This document shows positions 36,593 through 48,122 of a DNA stretch of 64,000 nucleotides, in pieces. The translations under genes were made by a program, and so were the position numbers. Source of the DNA: Pegea sp. RAD2-039 (lineage: Eukaryota; Chordata; Thaliacea; Salpida; Salpidae); the NCBI GenBank assembly GCA_034620365.1, contig JAQGEQ010000146.1, positions 175,597-239,596 on the forward strand. Reading direction: 5' to 3'. A model generated the notes under the pieces. That model was not told where the DNA came from. It did not search any database and saw nothing but the letters and a program-made list of their open reading frames with translations. Numbering within the stretch: the stretch's first letter is position 1; each line of letters begins with the position of its first letter.

Positions 36593-37594
36593 CTAATAAA
36601 AAAGAATATTTTTGATAAAATGTTAAAAACCTTTTTATTGATTTTATTATAAAAATGATAAAATATGAAACAATTAAAATAATTTTTTATGTTTACTAAA
36701 CTTAAAATTATTATTATCAAATGAGTTTTAGATTTACATTATAATTTAAAATAAAAAATACAGCTTAACACATTATTATATTAACAATTATTATTAATTT
36801 ACCAAACATAAACATTATATATTTGTTAAGGTGTTCAAATTTTAAAAAATATTTAGTTTTAATACAAAACAAATACAATTATCAAGAATTGTTTGTAAAC
36901 ATTATTTACTTGCTAAACCATATATAAAAATAAAGAAAAATGGTCGTATGCTATTTTAGAATATCAAAAAAGTTTTCTTTAAATGTTATAAATATCAAAC
37001 TAATTATAATCTAATAATAATGATAAACATTTGTTTTATATATTATCATGACATTATCGATAATAATTAACGGTTTTAATCAATTTAGTAAAAAATACAA
37101 TAATATATAATAGCTTAATAGCAATAATGATTTCAAAAATAGTTCTTATATATATTAATAATAATAGCTGATATATGTAACATATATATTATAGTATGTA
37201 TAAATATATATAAGTTATCTACATTAAGGTAAATGTCTAAGATTTCTGCGTTTCTTAGAAGTTTTATCATTAACCAGACTCACAGGGTCTTTCTACCCGA
37301 GTTTTTATATATATATTAGTTAAGTTAGGGTAAATGACTAAATTCTCAGCATCCCTTACAAACTTTTTCTAGATAAATTTATTAAAAAACTTAAAAGGAT
37401 ACTAAAGAAGGTTTTAAGTTTACAAACTCTGATATTCAAAGTAAAGTTCACATAGCTAAAATAATAATTTTTTTTTTTTTTTCTTAAAAATATAAACCTT
37501 ACACCATATAACAAATTCATTTATTATTTTATTATATAGCATTAAATTACATTTCACTGATTTAAAGCTTATTTGTATTTACTAAGTTCAACTT
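36593..37594. other. AT-rich intergenic sequence
   Basis: Two related ~30-bp strings (ggtaaatgtctaag and gggtaaatgactaaat, near 37230 and 37330) hint at repeat debris; cattaaccagactcac near 37269 resembles a string at 38591 in the neighbouring LINE relic. No gene. Confidence 0.4.
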
Positions 37595-38044
37595 TTAAGC
37601 GGTTTCAGGCTGATCTTTTTCACCTAGTGGAACATTTGTACCATTTTTACGATAAAAGCTTCTGATCATTTCATGTTTTGCTACAAATTCATAAGTTAAC
37701 TTCTCCTTAAAAGGCTTTTTCCCATGAACACCAGATGACCTACATGGTACTATTCTTTTATCTTCTTCCTCAGCTGAGTTTAACTGTTTTATAAAAGTTC
37801 TATCATCACGGCTGATTCGAGAATCATAATCTTTATTCGAGTTAAAGATTCTATCATATCCACTTGGGCAATCTTTAACGTTTTGACTTCTATAAAAGTT
37901 TAATTTCATATCAAAAAATGACGGATTCAACCAACTACCATAAGGTCGTCCAGATTTTTGATTTATGTAATCCTCAAGTTTCTTATCTTTTTCAATTCTA
38001 GATTTCCAAAAGTTTGATTGATTATTTGGGTTCTTTTCCCCCAT
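37595..38044 (-). CDS. CFAP90 (C5orf49)-like ciliary protein
   Basis: Intronless 149-codon ORF. The C-terminal two thirds have the layout I associate with C5orf49/CFAP90: an FYR/YDR..F region (residues ~50-68), RDDRTF near 80, EEEDKRIVP near 92, SSGVHGKK near 103-110 and FYRKNG near 130-135. CFAP90-type proteins are reported in axonemes of motile cilia. The N-terminal 40 residues are charged and not recognised. If right, the animal has motile cilia or flagella. The identification is by motif order only. Confidence 0.6.
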   Translation of the reverse strand: MGEKNPNNQSNFWKSRIEKDKKLEDYINQKSGRPYGSWLNPSFFDMKLNFYRSQNVKDCPSGYDRIFNSNKDYDSRISRDDRTFIKQLNSAEEEDKRIVPCRSSGVHGKKPFKEKLTYEFVAKHEMIRSFYRKNGTNVPLGEKDQPETA

Positions 38045-38209
38045 TTTTGCAATTTTAAAAGTTTCAAATTAAAACTTTTCTTCTTTAATTTAAGATTGTA
38101 AAATTAGATTCTCTAACAATGACTCTTTATTATCTATTATGACGTCATCACCATCACTAAGTATCTATGCAATGGACTATTATAAGTACTTCAGGAAAAT
38201 ACGGAAGTA

Positions 38210-39235
38210 ATTATGAAGGTTATGCTGAAAAACAACGACACGAAAATAGTTTTAAGATGTAATGGACTTCAAGAATCTGCAGCAGAGGCTCTATTATTTA
38301 CAGTAAAAAAATTAAAAAGGAACAATAATTTTCTTGGTAGTATAGTACTTAGACAATAAGATAGAAAAAGAAATTGTTGTTCCTTAATTAAGAAAAAGAA
38401 GAGATTGCCTGCTTCGACCGAAACGGCCGTATAAGTAAGCCAGGACAAAAACTCTTGAGATGCAGCAGGACACACAGAATGATACAGATACGTCTGAATG
38501 GCGTCCTAGGAAATGTCAGAATGATACTGAGCATAGTGACGAGCTGCCTACGAAGCTCTAACTCCGACTTTAAATTCACAAAGTGCTGTCATTAACTAGA
38601 CTCACAAGCTCCTTATACACGGATTTCATACGGACTGTATTTAAGTATCCACTCAGGTTCATTATTTACTACCGCTTTGACATAAAATATCTTATTTATG
38701 AAGATCATGTGATCTGCGAGATGCCTTTTACTGATAATGCAGTAATTGTTGCATATTCAGATAAAAGACTTACAGATGCTACTGAACCGATTTCATCAGC
38801 CTGCAAAGATTTCGGAATGAAAATCAGCGAAAAAAAGACAAAAGTTCTCAGCCAAGATGCTAAAGTTCCACAACCAATCAACATCGATGTCTTTGAAGTT
38901 TAAGATGTAGATAATTAACAAAATAATAATATATAACTCGCTCAAAAATAACATCATCAGCATTCATCGTAGCCGAGATCAACACCCGCATCGGTAAAGC
39001 ATCTGTCACGTTTGCAGAGTTCACCTCCAGGGTCTGGGATAATCCAAATCTATCCATCACAACTAAAGCTGCCATCTATAGAGCCTTTGTCGGCAGCATA
39101 TTATTATAAGCCAGCGAAACTTGTATTTTCTCGAAGGCAAATTCAACAACAATCATTTTCGTTGCCTTTGTCGCATATTAAATTTAACATGACAGCAAAA
39201 GATCTCAAACAAGGAAGTCTTAAGGTACACTAGCC
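38210..39235 (+). mobile_element. relic of a second non-LTR retrotransposon (RTE/endonuclease-RT type)
   Basis: A 106-codon frame (38583-38903) carries the end of a reverse transcriptase: a FTDNAVIVAYSDK segment in the place of the F(A)DD box, then ACKDFGMKISEKKTKVL, typical of RTE-like/BovB-like RTs and different from the main LINE family here. Similar thumb-region remains continue to about 39110 in another frame. The active-site aspartate pair is lost (TDNA for ADDA) and frames are broken: a fossil. Confidence 0.6.
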
Positions 39236-39284
39236 TGATAGCAAATAACAATAATCTTATGTAATATAACACATGGTCTTATAC

Positions 39285-41610
39285 TTGAAAAATATTTATT
39301 TCTTACAATAAACGCAAAGGATGGTGCCTGAAGAGAGCACCTTTCGCTAACAGACATTCTCACAAATAACACCTATTTAGTCAAAAATAAAGAAAGCAAA
39401 AGATGTAACACATGTTATTTCGAAGTTCAGACTTTGTGGCCTGGATTTTGAGCTGCCAATTCGTAGACCAGTTGTCTACAGTGTGTAGTGCAGTTTGAAG
39501 TTTTGAAGAATTACAAGATAATAGCTTGATGTCTTCTGCATACACAAATACTCTGACATCATCTACTGCTACTAATCTTCTGATGAGGTCTTCTATGAAA
39601 ATTAAAAAGAGAAGGGGATCCAGAACAGAACCCTGAGGAACACTACTAGTGATTTGACTAGAAGTAGATAAAGATCTTTCTACACGAGTTTGTTGGGTTC
39701 TAGGTAATAAGTAATCTTCAATCCACTGTAAGATAAAGCTGTTGATTCTTAAACTTTGTAGTACAATAACGAGCTTGTTGCGTGAGCTCATTAATAAAAG
39801 TAAGATGTTGAGTCAGGGAAGATCTCCGTTAAACAAAGCAGTCAGCAAAACTGGTCTGTAGTTAAGTGCAGTATTTCTGGGACCCTTTTTATGAATTGGA
39901 GTAATAATGGCTTTCTTCCAAATTTGTGGAACTCTTCCTGGTCTTAGAATTCTTCTTGATCTTCTAAATTTGTAGAATTTTTCTCGTCTCAGAGTGTTGT
40001 TAAGGCATAAAATTATCGATAAAAGTAGTGATAAAGCAGGATTTTTAATTCTGTTAATATCTGAGAAAATGTGGTTTTTTGTTGATTCTATAAAAAGGTA
40101 TGAATTTTTCGATTGACTCTTTAACGATTTTAGTAAATCTTGAGTAAATAGTATTGATGTCTTCGGAAGAATTGAAAACAGAAATCCAGTCAACATCTAA
40201 TAGAAAATTGTTAATACCATTGTAATTTCCACAGTAAAAATTTCTTTTGCTTGAAGTTTCAACATTCGTAAAAAAAGTTTGTTGGAGCTTGAATTCAATC
40301 ATGTTGTGATCGCATGTCAGAGCAAAAGGTTCTTTTTGACTAGCGTAGATAATATTCTCAGGTTTTGATGTGATGAGAAGATCCAAAGTATTGCCACTAA
40401 CTTGGGTCGGAAAAGTAACTTCTGAAATAAGAATTATTTATATTTATAAAATACCAATTACGATAAGAAGATATTAGATTTATTTAATTTGAATAAGTCG
40501 CTATTCAAGTTAAACGATTTCCAGAAAAATACTAGATTCGGGTTATTCCAATCAATATTACTAAAATCAAAATCCCCCAAGATATATAACTCAGGACACA
40601 CAACACTCTTCCGAACCTTTAATAAGGCCTTAACAGTAACCTTAACTAACCCTGTCATTAGTTTTAGAGGTTGGTAGGTAAGTACATATAAAACGAGAAA
40701 ATTTGGACTTTGAGTAATGAAAATCAAAGGTGATAATCTCAAATCCTGGACAATTAATGACACCGATCTGAATTCTAGAGATCATGGGTGCAAGCGATTT
40801 TTTGTAAATTATGCAAACACCGCCACCTCTATCATACAGTCTATCACAACGCAAAACACAAAAAAGATTACCGTCAACCAGAAAAAGATCAGGATAAAAA
40901 CATGGTTCAGTAATAAAAACAATGTGAAATCTTGGGAATGCAAAAGAGCGGTAGCTTATACAGCTTGGCATGAAACTTACGTTTGTCCCAGCTTTCCTGA
41001 AACGACACTTTCAACGGTCTTTGATGATCTGAGCTTTTCGCTTCAAGTCTGTTATTATTATTTTTGCAACGTCCACAAAACCAAGTCTTTGAGAGCACAT
41101 ATGATTAAAATACTTAGTCTCAGATACATTAAAGATGATAACATTGTTTTCTTTCTCTTCACGGTCTAAAGTAGGTTTTTTGCTTGTTGGTGACCTTCTT
41201 GGCTAGAAGTTGCATCATGCTCGCGTTTTCGTCGGGATTGTAATCACCGACCACTCATGTGACAGGTTTCTTTATAAAGGCATCCGCTGATTTGGATGCC
41301 TTCCACCAGTTCGTCCATTGATTAAACTAAAAATTAATTTATTAATTATGGCAAGATCGTTGTCAATTTCAGATCTAAATTTGGCGTATTCAGCGGATAT
41401 CGATTTGCTGATGTCGGATAATCAGTTTGGATTAGAATTACAGGAGGTAGATGTGACATCATTTAAACCCCATTTGCTTCATCTAGTTGTTATCAGATAA
41501 ACATTCTTGCTCACATCAATAAGGTATTTTGCTTATTTGTTGAAGAGTTGGCATTTGCTATTGCAAGCTTGTTTTGATGAAGTCGGTTTGTCAAAAATCG
41601 ATTTTAAGTT
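39285..41610 (-). mobile_element. LINE copy C (deleted, inactive)
   Basis: Same family as the copy at 43800-47460. From the 3' end: AATAAA-like tail, hairpin tail (39320-39350), then RT pieces (39381-39791) where the catalytic YADD box reads YAED, spacer and endonuclease remains (39813-40971, GDFDF motif near 40600) and ORF1 scraps to about 41600. The RT C-terminus is deleted between 39380 and 39420, and frames are broken many times. Confidence 0.85.
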
Positions 41611-42217
41611 CTGAATACTGAAACGATCTTGTCACTTTTATATTGGTCCTTATAGTTTATACTTTCATGGAAGATTTTAGTGTAACAAAATCCTAAAAGT
41701 TTAAATCGATTTCTATAGCAAAAGGAATATTATTTAACAACAAAGTTTGAATTGGCTTATTTAACAAATAGAATATTATTTAACGAGTAATATACAACTC
41801 ACTTGCTAAAATTAATTAATTATCACAACTTACACTATTCAACAGAATATAATCTACAACTTTATTCGACTAAGAATATTTTATAACTTGATCTCATTGC
41901 ATGCCCTGTCTGTAAACGACAAACTCATTCAAATAGAATGAAACTAATTATAAAGTAGATCGTTGCTTAAATTAAAAGTACACTCAAATTTTTGACAATA
42001 TATTTACCACGAAATGACAAAAATCATTAAATCTATTCATTTTTCTTTTATTATCTTTCACATTTACTTATTGAAATATTTGAATAAAACTTAAGTTTGA
42101 ATTACATCTTAATACAAGACAAACTAAATATCAAACTAACAAATTAATGCTTGAACCTTCAGAAGAAAATGCTCAATAAAAAACATTCATAAGTTTTAGT
42201 TATTCTACCATCATTTT
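41611..42217. other. AT-rich intergenic sequence
   Basis: No gene seen. Confidence 0.5.
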
Positions 42218-43680
42218 TTATATAATTATTTTTTTGGTGCTTTTGTCTTTCTTATTGTTCTGGTTGTCTTGTTCTAACAGCAGTTCTTGGTGTTGTTTGA
42301 AATCATTCATTTTTATCAAAAGTATGTTTAGTCGTTCTTGTTGTTGCTCCTTTTGTTGTTTTTCTTGTTTTTGTCGTCTTTCTAGGTATAGTTGTTGTTG
42401 TTCTTGTTGTTCTCGTCTTTTATTTTGTTCTTGTCTTTCATGCTGTTCTTGTTTTTGTAGGTGAAGCAGGATTAATCGTAGCTTGTCGTGTTGACAATCT
42501 CGTAGATATGGCTGACTTTGTCGTTGTTCTTGCTGTCCTTGTAATAGTCCATCTTGTTGTTCTTGTCTTTCTTGGTGAAGTTCTTTTAATCGTAGCACGT
42601 GTCGTTGACAAACTTGTGTTTGCCACAGACTGTGTTGTGTCTGCAATTCTAGATGCTGCTGTTCTTGTCTTTCTTGTTGCTCTCGTTTTTCTAATTGTTC
42701 TTGTGTTCTTAGGTAATGTTCTATTAATTGTTGCACGTGATGTAGAACATTCTGTGTTTCCTGCTGACGTTGTTGTCGTTGTTGCTGCTGTACTTGTCCA
42801 TCCTGTTTGTCAATTCTTTGTTGCTGTTCGTTTGTTTCTCGGTAAAGTTGTTGTAATTGTTGCACGTGTTGTTGATAGTCTTGCATTTCCTGCTGACGTA
42901 GTCGCCGTTTTGCTGCCGTTTTACTTGTCCATTTTGTTGGTCAAATTCTTGTTGTTGTTCTTTTGTTTCGAGATAAATTTGTAGTAATTGTATCACGTGT
43001 CCTTGAATATCTAGTAAATTCTGTTGAAATTGTCGTCGTTTTTGCTGCCCCTGTAATAGTCTACCTTGTTGCTGACCTCTTTCTTGTTGTTCTTGTTCTT
43101 CTTGGTAAAGCTGTAGCAAGTGCATCACGTGTTTTTGACAGACTTGTAGTTTGCAGAGAGTTTGCTGTGTCTGCTGTTCTAGGAGCTGCTGTTTTTGTCG
43201 TTCTATTTCTTCTCTTCTTTGACGGTAATATCGATGATTTTGTTGTTGAAGTTTTAGTAATTTCAACAATTGTTTTGGATACTCACGTAGATGTTCTCCT
43301 AGTTGCTGCTGATGGTCTGTTCTTTGTTGTTGATGTCGTTGTAATCGTAGCGCTTGTCGTTGAAACTTTTCTATTTCCCACAAACGTCGCAGAAGCATTT
43401 TTTCTTGATGCTGCTGTTCTTTTCTATCCTTTTGTTCTTGTCTATCTGCTTGTTCTTCTCTTTTTTGTTGTAGTCTTTTTTGTTGAATTTCTGGTAACTG
43501 TAGTAATTGTTGTTGAAACTCTCGTATATCCTGTTGAAGTTGTAGCCGTTGTTCTTGTTGCTGCTGTTCATATATAACTTGCTGTCGTCTTCCTTGTTCT
43601 TGCTGTCTTATGTGTTCTTCTCTTTCTCGCATTTCATCTGGTATTGTAAATCGAGGCAAGTCATTTCCATCCCTAAACAA
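42218..43680 (-). CDS. glutamine-rich repeat protein, two frames (frameshifted or spliced)
   Basis: Two overlapping minus-strand frames, 43680-42724 and 42886-42218, both encode glutamine/arginine/glutamate-rich helical sequence with a recurring ~50-residue unit (HVxxLxQLYxExxEQQ, then QxGxxxxQQ). Unit comparison suggests the true reading passes from the first frame to the second near 42905, where a run of A and G bases differs in length by five from the sister unit. The gene is therefore frameshifted or has an unseen small intron. The first frame begins right after an acceptor-like ttgtttag at 43681, so a 5' exon is missing, possibly beyond the LINE at 43800-47460. Long coiled coils are predicted from composition. 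Function unknown. Confidence 0.5.
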
Positions 43681-43989
43681 TATTAAATTAAATTATTTCT
43701 AACTTATTAAGCTACATTTGGTGGTAGTAGCAGTTATACTAATACAATATATAAGTTAATATTTTAAAACTGTTTAACAATTTGCTTTACAAAATTATTT
43801 TTTATTTATTTATTACAATAAATGCGAAAGAGGGTGCCTAAAGAGAGCACCTCTCGCTAATACACATTCTCACAAATTAGATCTATTTGACGTGTAAACG
43901 AAAAAGCATATGACAATGAAGAATTGCACAGAATCATAGTATTGTAAAAGAGAAAAATTCACAGTTTAGAAATGGCAATGTTGGCGGTA

Positions 43990-45891
43990 TTATAACAATT
44001 CAGCTTTTTCTTGAACAACACAAGTGATTTTGACATGACAATCTCTGATGGCAGATTGTTCCATGTACTGATTGTGCGGTATGAGAAAAAAACTTAATCT
44101 GGTTAACGTAGCTGGTGGAGTGGGCTTATTAAGATGTAATTTATGTCTTCTAAGTTGATATAACTTGAGGGAGGGACTAATGGAGAAAAAGTCATCAAAC
44201 TGAAGATCAATTGGGTTGTGAATAATTTTAAAAATCAGAATAAGGTCGTATTTAATTCTTCGGATTTCCAAAGTATCTAGATTGAAGAAGCTGAGACGAT
44301 GCTTATAACTCTCGTATTTGATATTAAGTTTCCTGCAAACCAATCTCGTAAATGTTGCCTGAACAGATTCGATTTTTCTGATATCACCAACTTGATATGG
44401 CATCCATGCACTGATATTGTATTCAAGAATAGGGCGTATGTACAGTTTGAAAAGGTTGACGAAGAACCATGGATCTTTAGAATTAAAAGTCTTTATGATG
44501 AGGTTGACAAGCTTGATAGATTTTCCAAAGATTCTGGAAACATAACCGTGCCATATGAAGTCAGATGTCAGAGTAATGCCGAGGTCTATGACTGAGGATA
44601 CTCGTTCAAGAATAGATCCATTGATGTAGTATTGGTTGCTGAAGTTGGCAGCTGGCTTACGGGAGAATGTTATAACTTCAGACTTTGTTGGCTGGATTTT
44701 AAGTTGCCAATTCGCAGACCAGTTTTCTACAATGTTTAGTGCAGTTTGGAGTTTTGAGTGAGAACCAGATAATAGCTTGATGTCATCTGCATACACAAAC
44801 ACACTGACATTGTCTACTGTTATTAGTCTTCTGATGAGGTCTTCAATGAAAATCAAAAAGAGAAGTGGACCCAGAACGGAACCCTGAGGAACGCCGCTGG
44901 TGGCTTTACTAGGAGTAGATAAAGATCTTTCTACACGGGTTCGTTGGGTTCTACCTGATAAGAAATCTTCAATCCATTTTAAGATAGAGTTGCTGATTTT
45001 TATGTTTTTCAATACAGTAATGAGCTTGTTGTGTGGAACAGAATCAAAAGCTTTAGCAAAATCAAGGTATATGATGTCACATGGAGTATTACTTTCGTAA
45101 TGAGCTGTAAGCTCATTGAAAAAAGTGAGATGTTGAGTCAAAGAAGATCTTTGCTTAACAAAGCCATGCTGGACATCAGATATTAGATGATGCTCCGTCA
45201 AATGGCTAGTTATATGGTTGTGAATGATATGTTCTTGAGTTCTGCAGATAACCGAAGTCAGCGAAACTGGTCTGTAGTTAAGTGCAGTGTTTCTGGGACC
45301 CTTCTTATAAATTGGAGTAATAATAGCATTCTTCCAAATTTGTGGAAGTCTTCCCCGCTTAAGAGTCATGTTAAAGAGTAGCGATAAGGGTGGCGCTAAA
45401 GAAGAAGTACTTTTTCTTAAAAACAAAGCTGGGATTTGATCTGGGGTGTTGGAAACTGTTGATTTTAGAGAAGAAATAGCCTTAGATACTATATCAACTG
45501 TTATGTCTAGATCTACCATCTCAGAGATATTTGAAAGGATATTGGAGTAGGAAATAGTAGGAGTATTGCCATCATCGGTTATAAAAACCTTTTCAAATTG
45601 TTTGTTTAGCAATTCAGCTTTATTCTTTGGTTCCATCACCAGCTGATTGGCGTTATCAAGCAAAGGAGGTAGATGAGATCTCGCCTTAAGCTTGTGATTA
45701 ATGAAGCCAAAAAACGTTTTCTTGCTAGGTGAAGATAAGATTGCACTTTCTTTTCCTAAATAGAAGCTATAAACTGATTTCTTGTAGACTAGACAAAGAT
45801 CTTTGTATAGAGGTTTGATGGAAGGATCTGCTTTAGTTTGTTTGTATAAAAGGTTTTTCAAATGCTGTAAATTCCTTAAATATCTTGGCAA
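43990..45891 (-). CDS. LINE ORF2 reverse-transcriptase part
   Basis: 633 codons open. RT blocks in order: YRPVSLTSVICR, IIYLDFAKAFDSVPH, SGVPQGSVLGPLLFLIFIED and the catalytic FVYADDIKLL, followed by thumb and C-terminal segments (IRRIKYDLILIFKIIHN). The frame lacks a natural start because the upstream endonuclease is deleted and shifted. Key RT residues are intact. Confidence 0.88.
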   Translation of the reverse strand: MPRYLRNLQHLKNLLYKQTKADPSIKPLYKDLCLVYKKSVYSFYLGKESAILSSPSKKTFFGFINHKLKARSHLPPLLDNANQLVMEPKNKAELLNKQFEKVFITDDGNTPTISYSNILSNISEMVDLDITVDIVSKAISSLKSTVSNTPDQIPALFLRKSTSSLAPPLSLLFNMTLKRGRLPQIWKNAIITPIYKKGPRNTALNYRPVSLTSVICRTQEHIIHNHITSHLTEHHLISDVQHGFVKQRSSLTQHLTFFNELTAHYESNTPCDIIYLDFAKAFDSVPHNKLITVLKNIKISNSILKWIEDFLSGRTQRTRVERSLSTPSKATSGVPQGSVLGPLLFLIFIEDLIRRLITVDNVSVFVYADDIKLLSGSHSKLQTALNIVENWSANWQLKIQPTKSEVITFSRKPAANFSNQYYINGSILERVSSVIDLGITLTSDFIWHGYVSRIFGKSIKLVNLIIKTFNSKDPWFFVNLFKLYIRPILEYNISAWMPYQVGDIRKIESVQATFTRLVCRKLNIKYESYKHRLSFFNLDTLEIRRIKYDLILIFKIIHNPIDLQFDDFFSISPSLKLYQLRRHKLHLNKPTPPATLTRLSFFLIPHNQYMEQSAIRDCHVKITCVVQEKAELL

Positions 45892-46012
45892 GTGTGGTTT
45901 TTTGTTGACTCTATATAAAGGTATGAACTTTTTAATTGACTCATTAACAATGTTAGTAAACCTCGAGTAGATATCATTGATGTCTTCGGTAGAGTTGAAA
46001 ACAGAAATCCAG

Positions 46013-46512
46013 TCAACACCTGATAAAAAACTTGTTTATACTGTTATAATTTCCACGATAAAAGTTCCGTATGCTTGGAGTTTTAACGTTCGTAGAATAA
46101 GTTTGTTGGGGCTTGAATTCAATCATGTTGTGATCGCATGTCAGAGCAAAAGGTTCATTTTGATCAACGTAGATAACGTTCTCAGGTTTTGATGTGATGA
46201 GAAGATCCGAAGTATTACCACTAGCTTGGGTTGGAAAACAAATGTAAAATCTTGAGAAAGCAAAAGAGCTTTCAATTCGAAAATTTTGTTGACAATTGAC
46301 CGTGCGTTGAAAAACATACCTAATATAATAGAAAAATTGTCTTTTTGACACTTGTAAGATTTGGTGGTAGGCTTCTGTGTACTGTTATCTTGGGCTGGAA
46401 GCATAGTATTAATAATCTTGTGCGAAGAGGGGTTGAATAAGGGTGATGTGGGTCCAGTGGTTATTTTGCACTTCCGTTTTTTGAAAAGACCTTCATAATC
46501 TTTAAAGCCCAT
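46013..46512 (-). pseudogene. broken N-terminal endonuclease region of ORF2 in copy D
   Basis: Begins with ATG at 46512 overlapping the ORF1 end, reads through a NARSIVNK motif, then jumps by deletion from the first endonuclease motif to its last third (ITSKPEN, CDHNMIEF). The catalytic centre in between (GGG and GDFN motifs) is absent. Confidence 0.75.
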
Positions 46513-47452
46513 GGTGGACCTCGAACTTTGTATTTGAAATCAGTTGGTTGCTCTGATTTTGGCTGTACGCCTCTTTTAGAAGACGCTTATTTTCTAAGCG
46601 ATCATCTTCACACATAACATGTGCTACTCTGATGCCCTGGAATTTTTCGTCCTGCTCAAGTTTATACAGCTTAGCACGAAACTTACGTTTGTCCCATCTT
46701 TCCTGAAAGGACACTTTTAATGGTCTTTTATGATTTGATCTTTTTGCCCCGAGTCTGGTCATTAAAACTTTTGGAGCGTCCACAAAACCAAGGCTTTGAG
46801 TGCACATTTGATTAAAAGTCTTGATGTCATCGTCTTTATCAGTCTCAGAGACACCAAAGATGATGACATTGTTTTCTCTATCCTCCCGGTCCAGAGTAAG
46901 TTTTTTGTGCGTGTCAGTAACCTTCTTGGCAAGAAGTTGCACCACGCTAGTATTTTTTTCGGATCCAGAATTACCAACTACTGAGGCCCATGTGAGAGGC
47001 TTCTTTGTGGAGGCATCCAGTTCATCCATAGATTTGGATAAGATAGAAATCTTTTCATCGATTTTGGCAACATCGTTGCCAATTTCGGATTTAAATTTGG
47101 CCAATTCAGTGGATATGGTGTTGCTGATGTCGGACAATAGGCTTGTATTAGTGTTGGACAAGGTAGTTATTTTGTCCATAGATCTACATTCAATGCAGGA
47201 CCAACAAAATCCCACTTGCTGCATTTTATTATTTTCAAATATATCATAAAATTTTTTACTCACATCACTACAAGTGAGGTGAAGCCTAGAGAGGCATTTG
47301 ATGCATTCTATTGCCAGATCTTCACCAGAGCAAGTTTTGTTACAAGCTTGGCAATTGCCATTGCAAGCTTGTTTTGAAGAACTTGGTTTGCTTGGGTTTT
47401 TTGGAGCTTTTGACCGCAAGGTCCTGCCATTTGTATCTACCATAGTTTCCAT
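46502..47452 (-). CDS. LINE ORF1 protein with PHD-like zinc finger
   Basis: 316 aa. Residues ~30-95 show a Cys/His pattern CxxCxxxC...CIKCLSRLHLTC...CWSCIEC, a PHD-type finger as found in ORF1 of CR1-like LINEs. A helical segment (~110-150), the TWASVVG motif and an RRM-like region (RENNVIIFGVSETD, then RPLKVSFQERWDKRKF) follow. These proteins bind element RNA. The stop overlaps the ORF2 start by 11 nt. Confidence 0.8.
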   Translation of the reverse strand: METMVDTNGRTLRSKAPKNPSKPSSSKQACNGNCQACNKTCSGEDLAIECIKCLSRLHLTCSDVSKKFYDIFENNKMQQVGFCWSCIECRSMDKITTLSNTNTSLLSDISNTISTELAKFKSEIGNDVAKIDEKISILSKSMDELDASTKKPLTWASVVGNSGSEKNTSVVQLLAKKVTDTHKKLTLDREDRENNVIIFGVSETDKDDDIKTFNQMCTQSLGFVDAPKVLMTRLGAKRSNHKRPLKVSFQERWDKRKFRAKLYKLEQDEKFQGIRVAHVMCEDDRLENKRLLKEAYSQNQSNQLISNTKFEVHHGL

Positions 47453-47470
47453 GATAGATTTTTAGTAACT

Positions 47471-48122
47471 CCCACCAAAGTATAAAATTTATAAGTCAGA
47501 TAAATGTATGTGGTATGTATATAAATAAATATATAAATAAATATACCAAGTTAATAATATATAATAAATAATGATAAGTAAAAGTATAAATAAATACACC
47601 ACAAAAGTTAATCACAGCTTATTAGCAGTTATTCAAATAGAGTATATAGAAATTGAAGATGATATAATGTCCTAATTGATTTCTAATCCAGATATAATCA
47701 CAAAAAATATACAAATCATTTACTGAAAACAGTTTTATCAAAGCTTATAAGCAATATCAGTATAAATTTGTTATTCTAATAACCTTTAACCTTATTCAAA
47801 TAGAATTATTATTGAATTATTCAAATTGTTTACTTACATAATTCAGTTTCTCTATTTATTTCTTTTCCTGAATTATTTCTTCTTGAGTAATAATAAACGA
47901 ACAAACTTAATTAGGGATATTTTCAAGTTCTTAAATTTAGATTATTTTAAAACCTTATAAGTCTACAGAAAGAGTTTTGTTAGTCTCTAATCTCTTAAAG
48001 AAGTCTTGTCAAGGCATAGGCACAAAAACAGTAACTGTAAACTGTTAAACAAAAATATTGATCAGAAAAAACATGCAAAGTTAACAGCAAAATGATAGAA
48101 TTGATTAAAGTTATTAATTAAG
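47471..48122. other. AT-rich sequence upstream of LINE copy D
   Basis: Possibly includes remnants of the LINE 5' UTR. No exon seen. Confidence 0.4.

Larger units (their letters stand above)
43800..47470 (-). mobile_element. LINE copy D, best-preserved member of a CR1/L2-like family
   Basis: Order from the 5' end on the minus strand: ORF1 (47452-46502), ORF2 start overlapping it (46512), a truncated endonuclease region, an intact reverse-transcriptase frame (45891-43990), a short 3' UTR with the tail hairpin (43826-43855) and an AATAAATAA-type tail. About 550 bp of the endonuclease are missing compared with the copy at 50341-51250, and frameshifts lie between 46013 and 46351, so it cannot act alone. 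The ORF1 PHD-type finger and single-domain RT fit the CR1/L2 group; the exact clade was not determined. Confidence 0.85.

Noticed and set aside
42508..43577. Long plus-strand frames rich in Val/Leu (membrane-protein-like)
   Set aside because: They are the antisense of CAG/CAA-rich glutamine codons (CTG/TTG), so the hydrophobicity is an artefact of the minus-strand Q-rich ORF.
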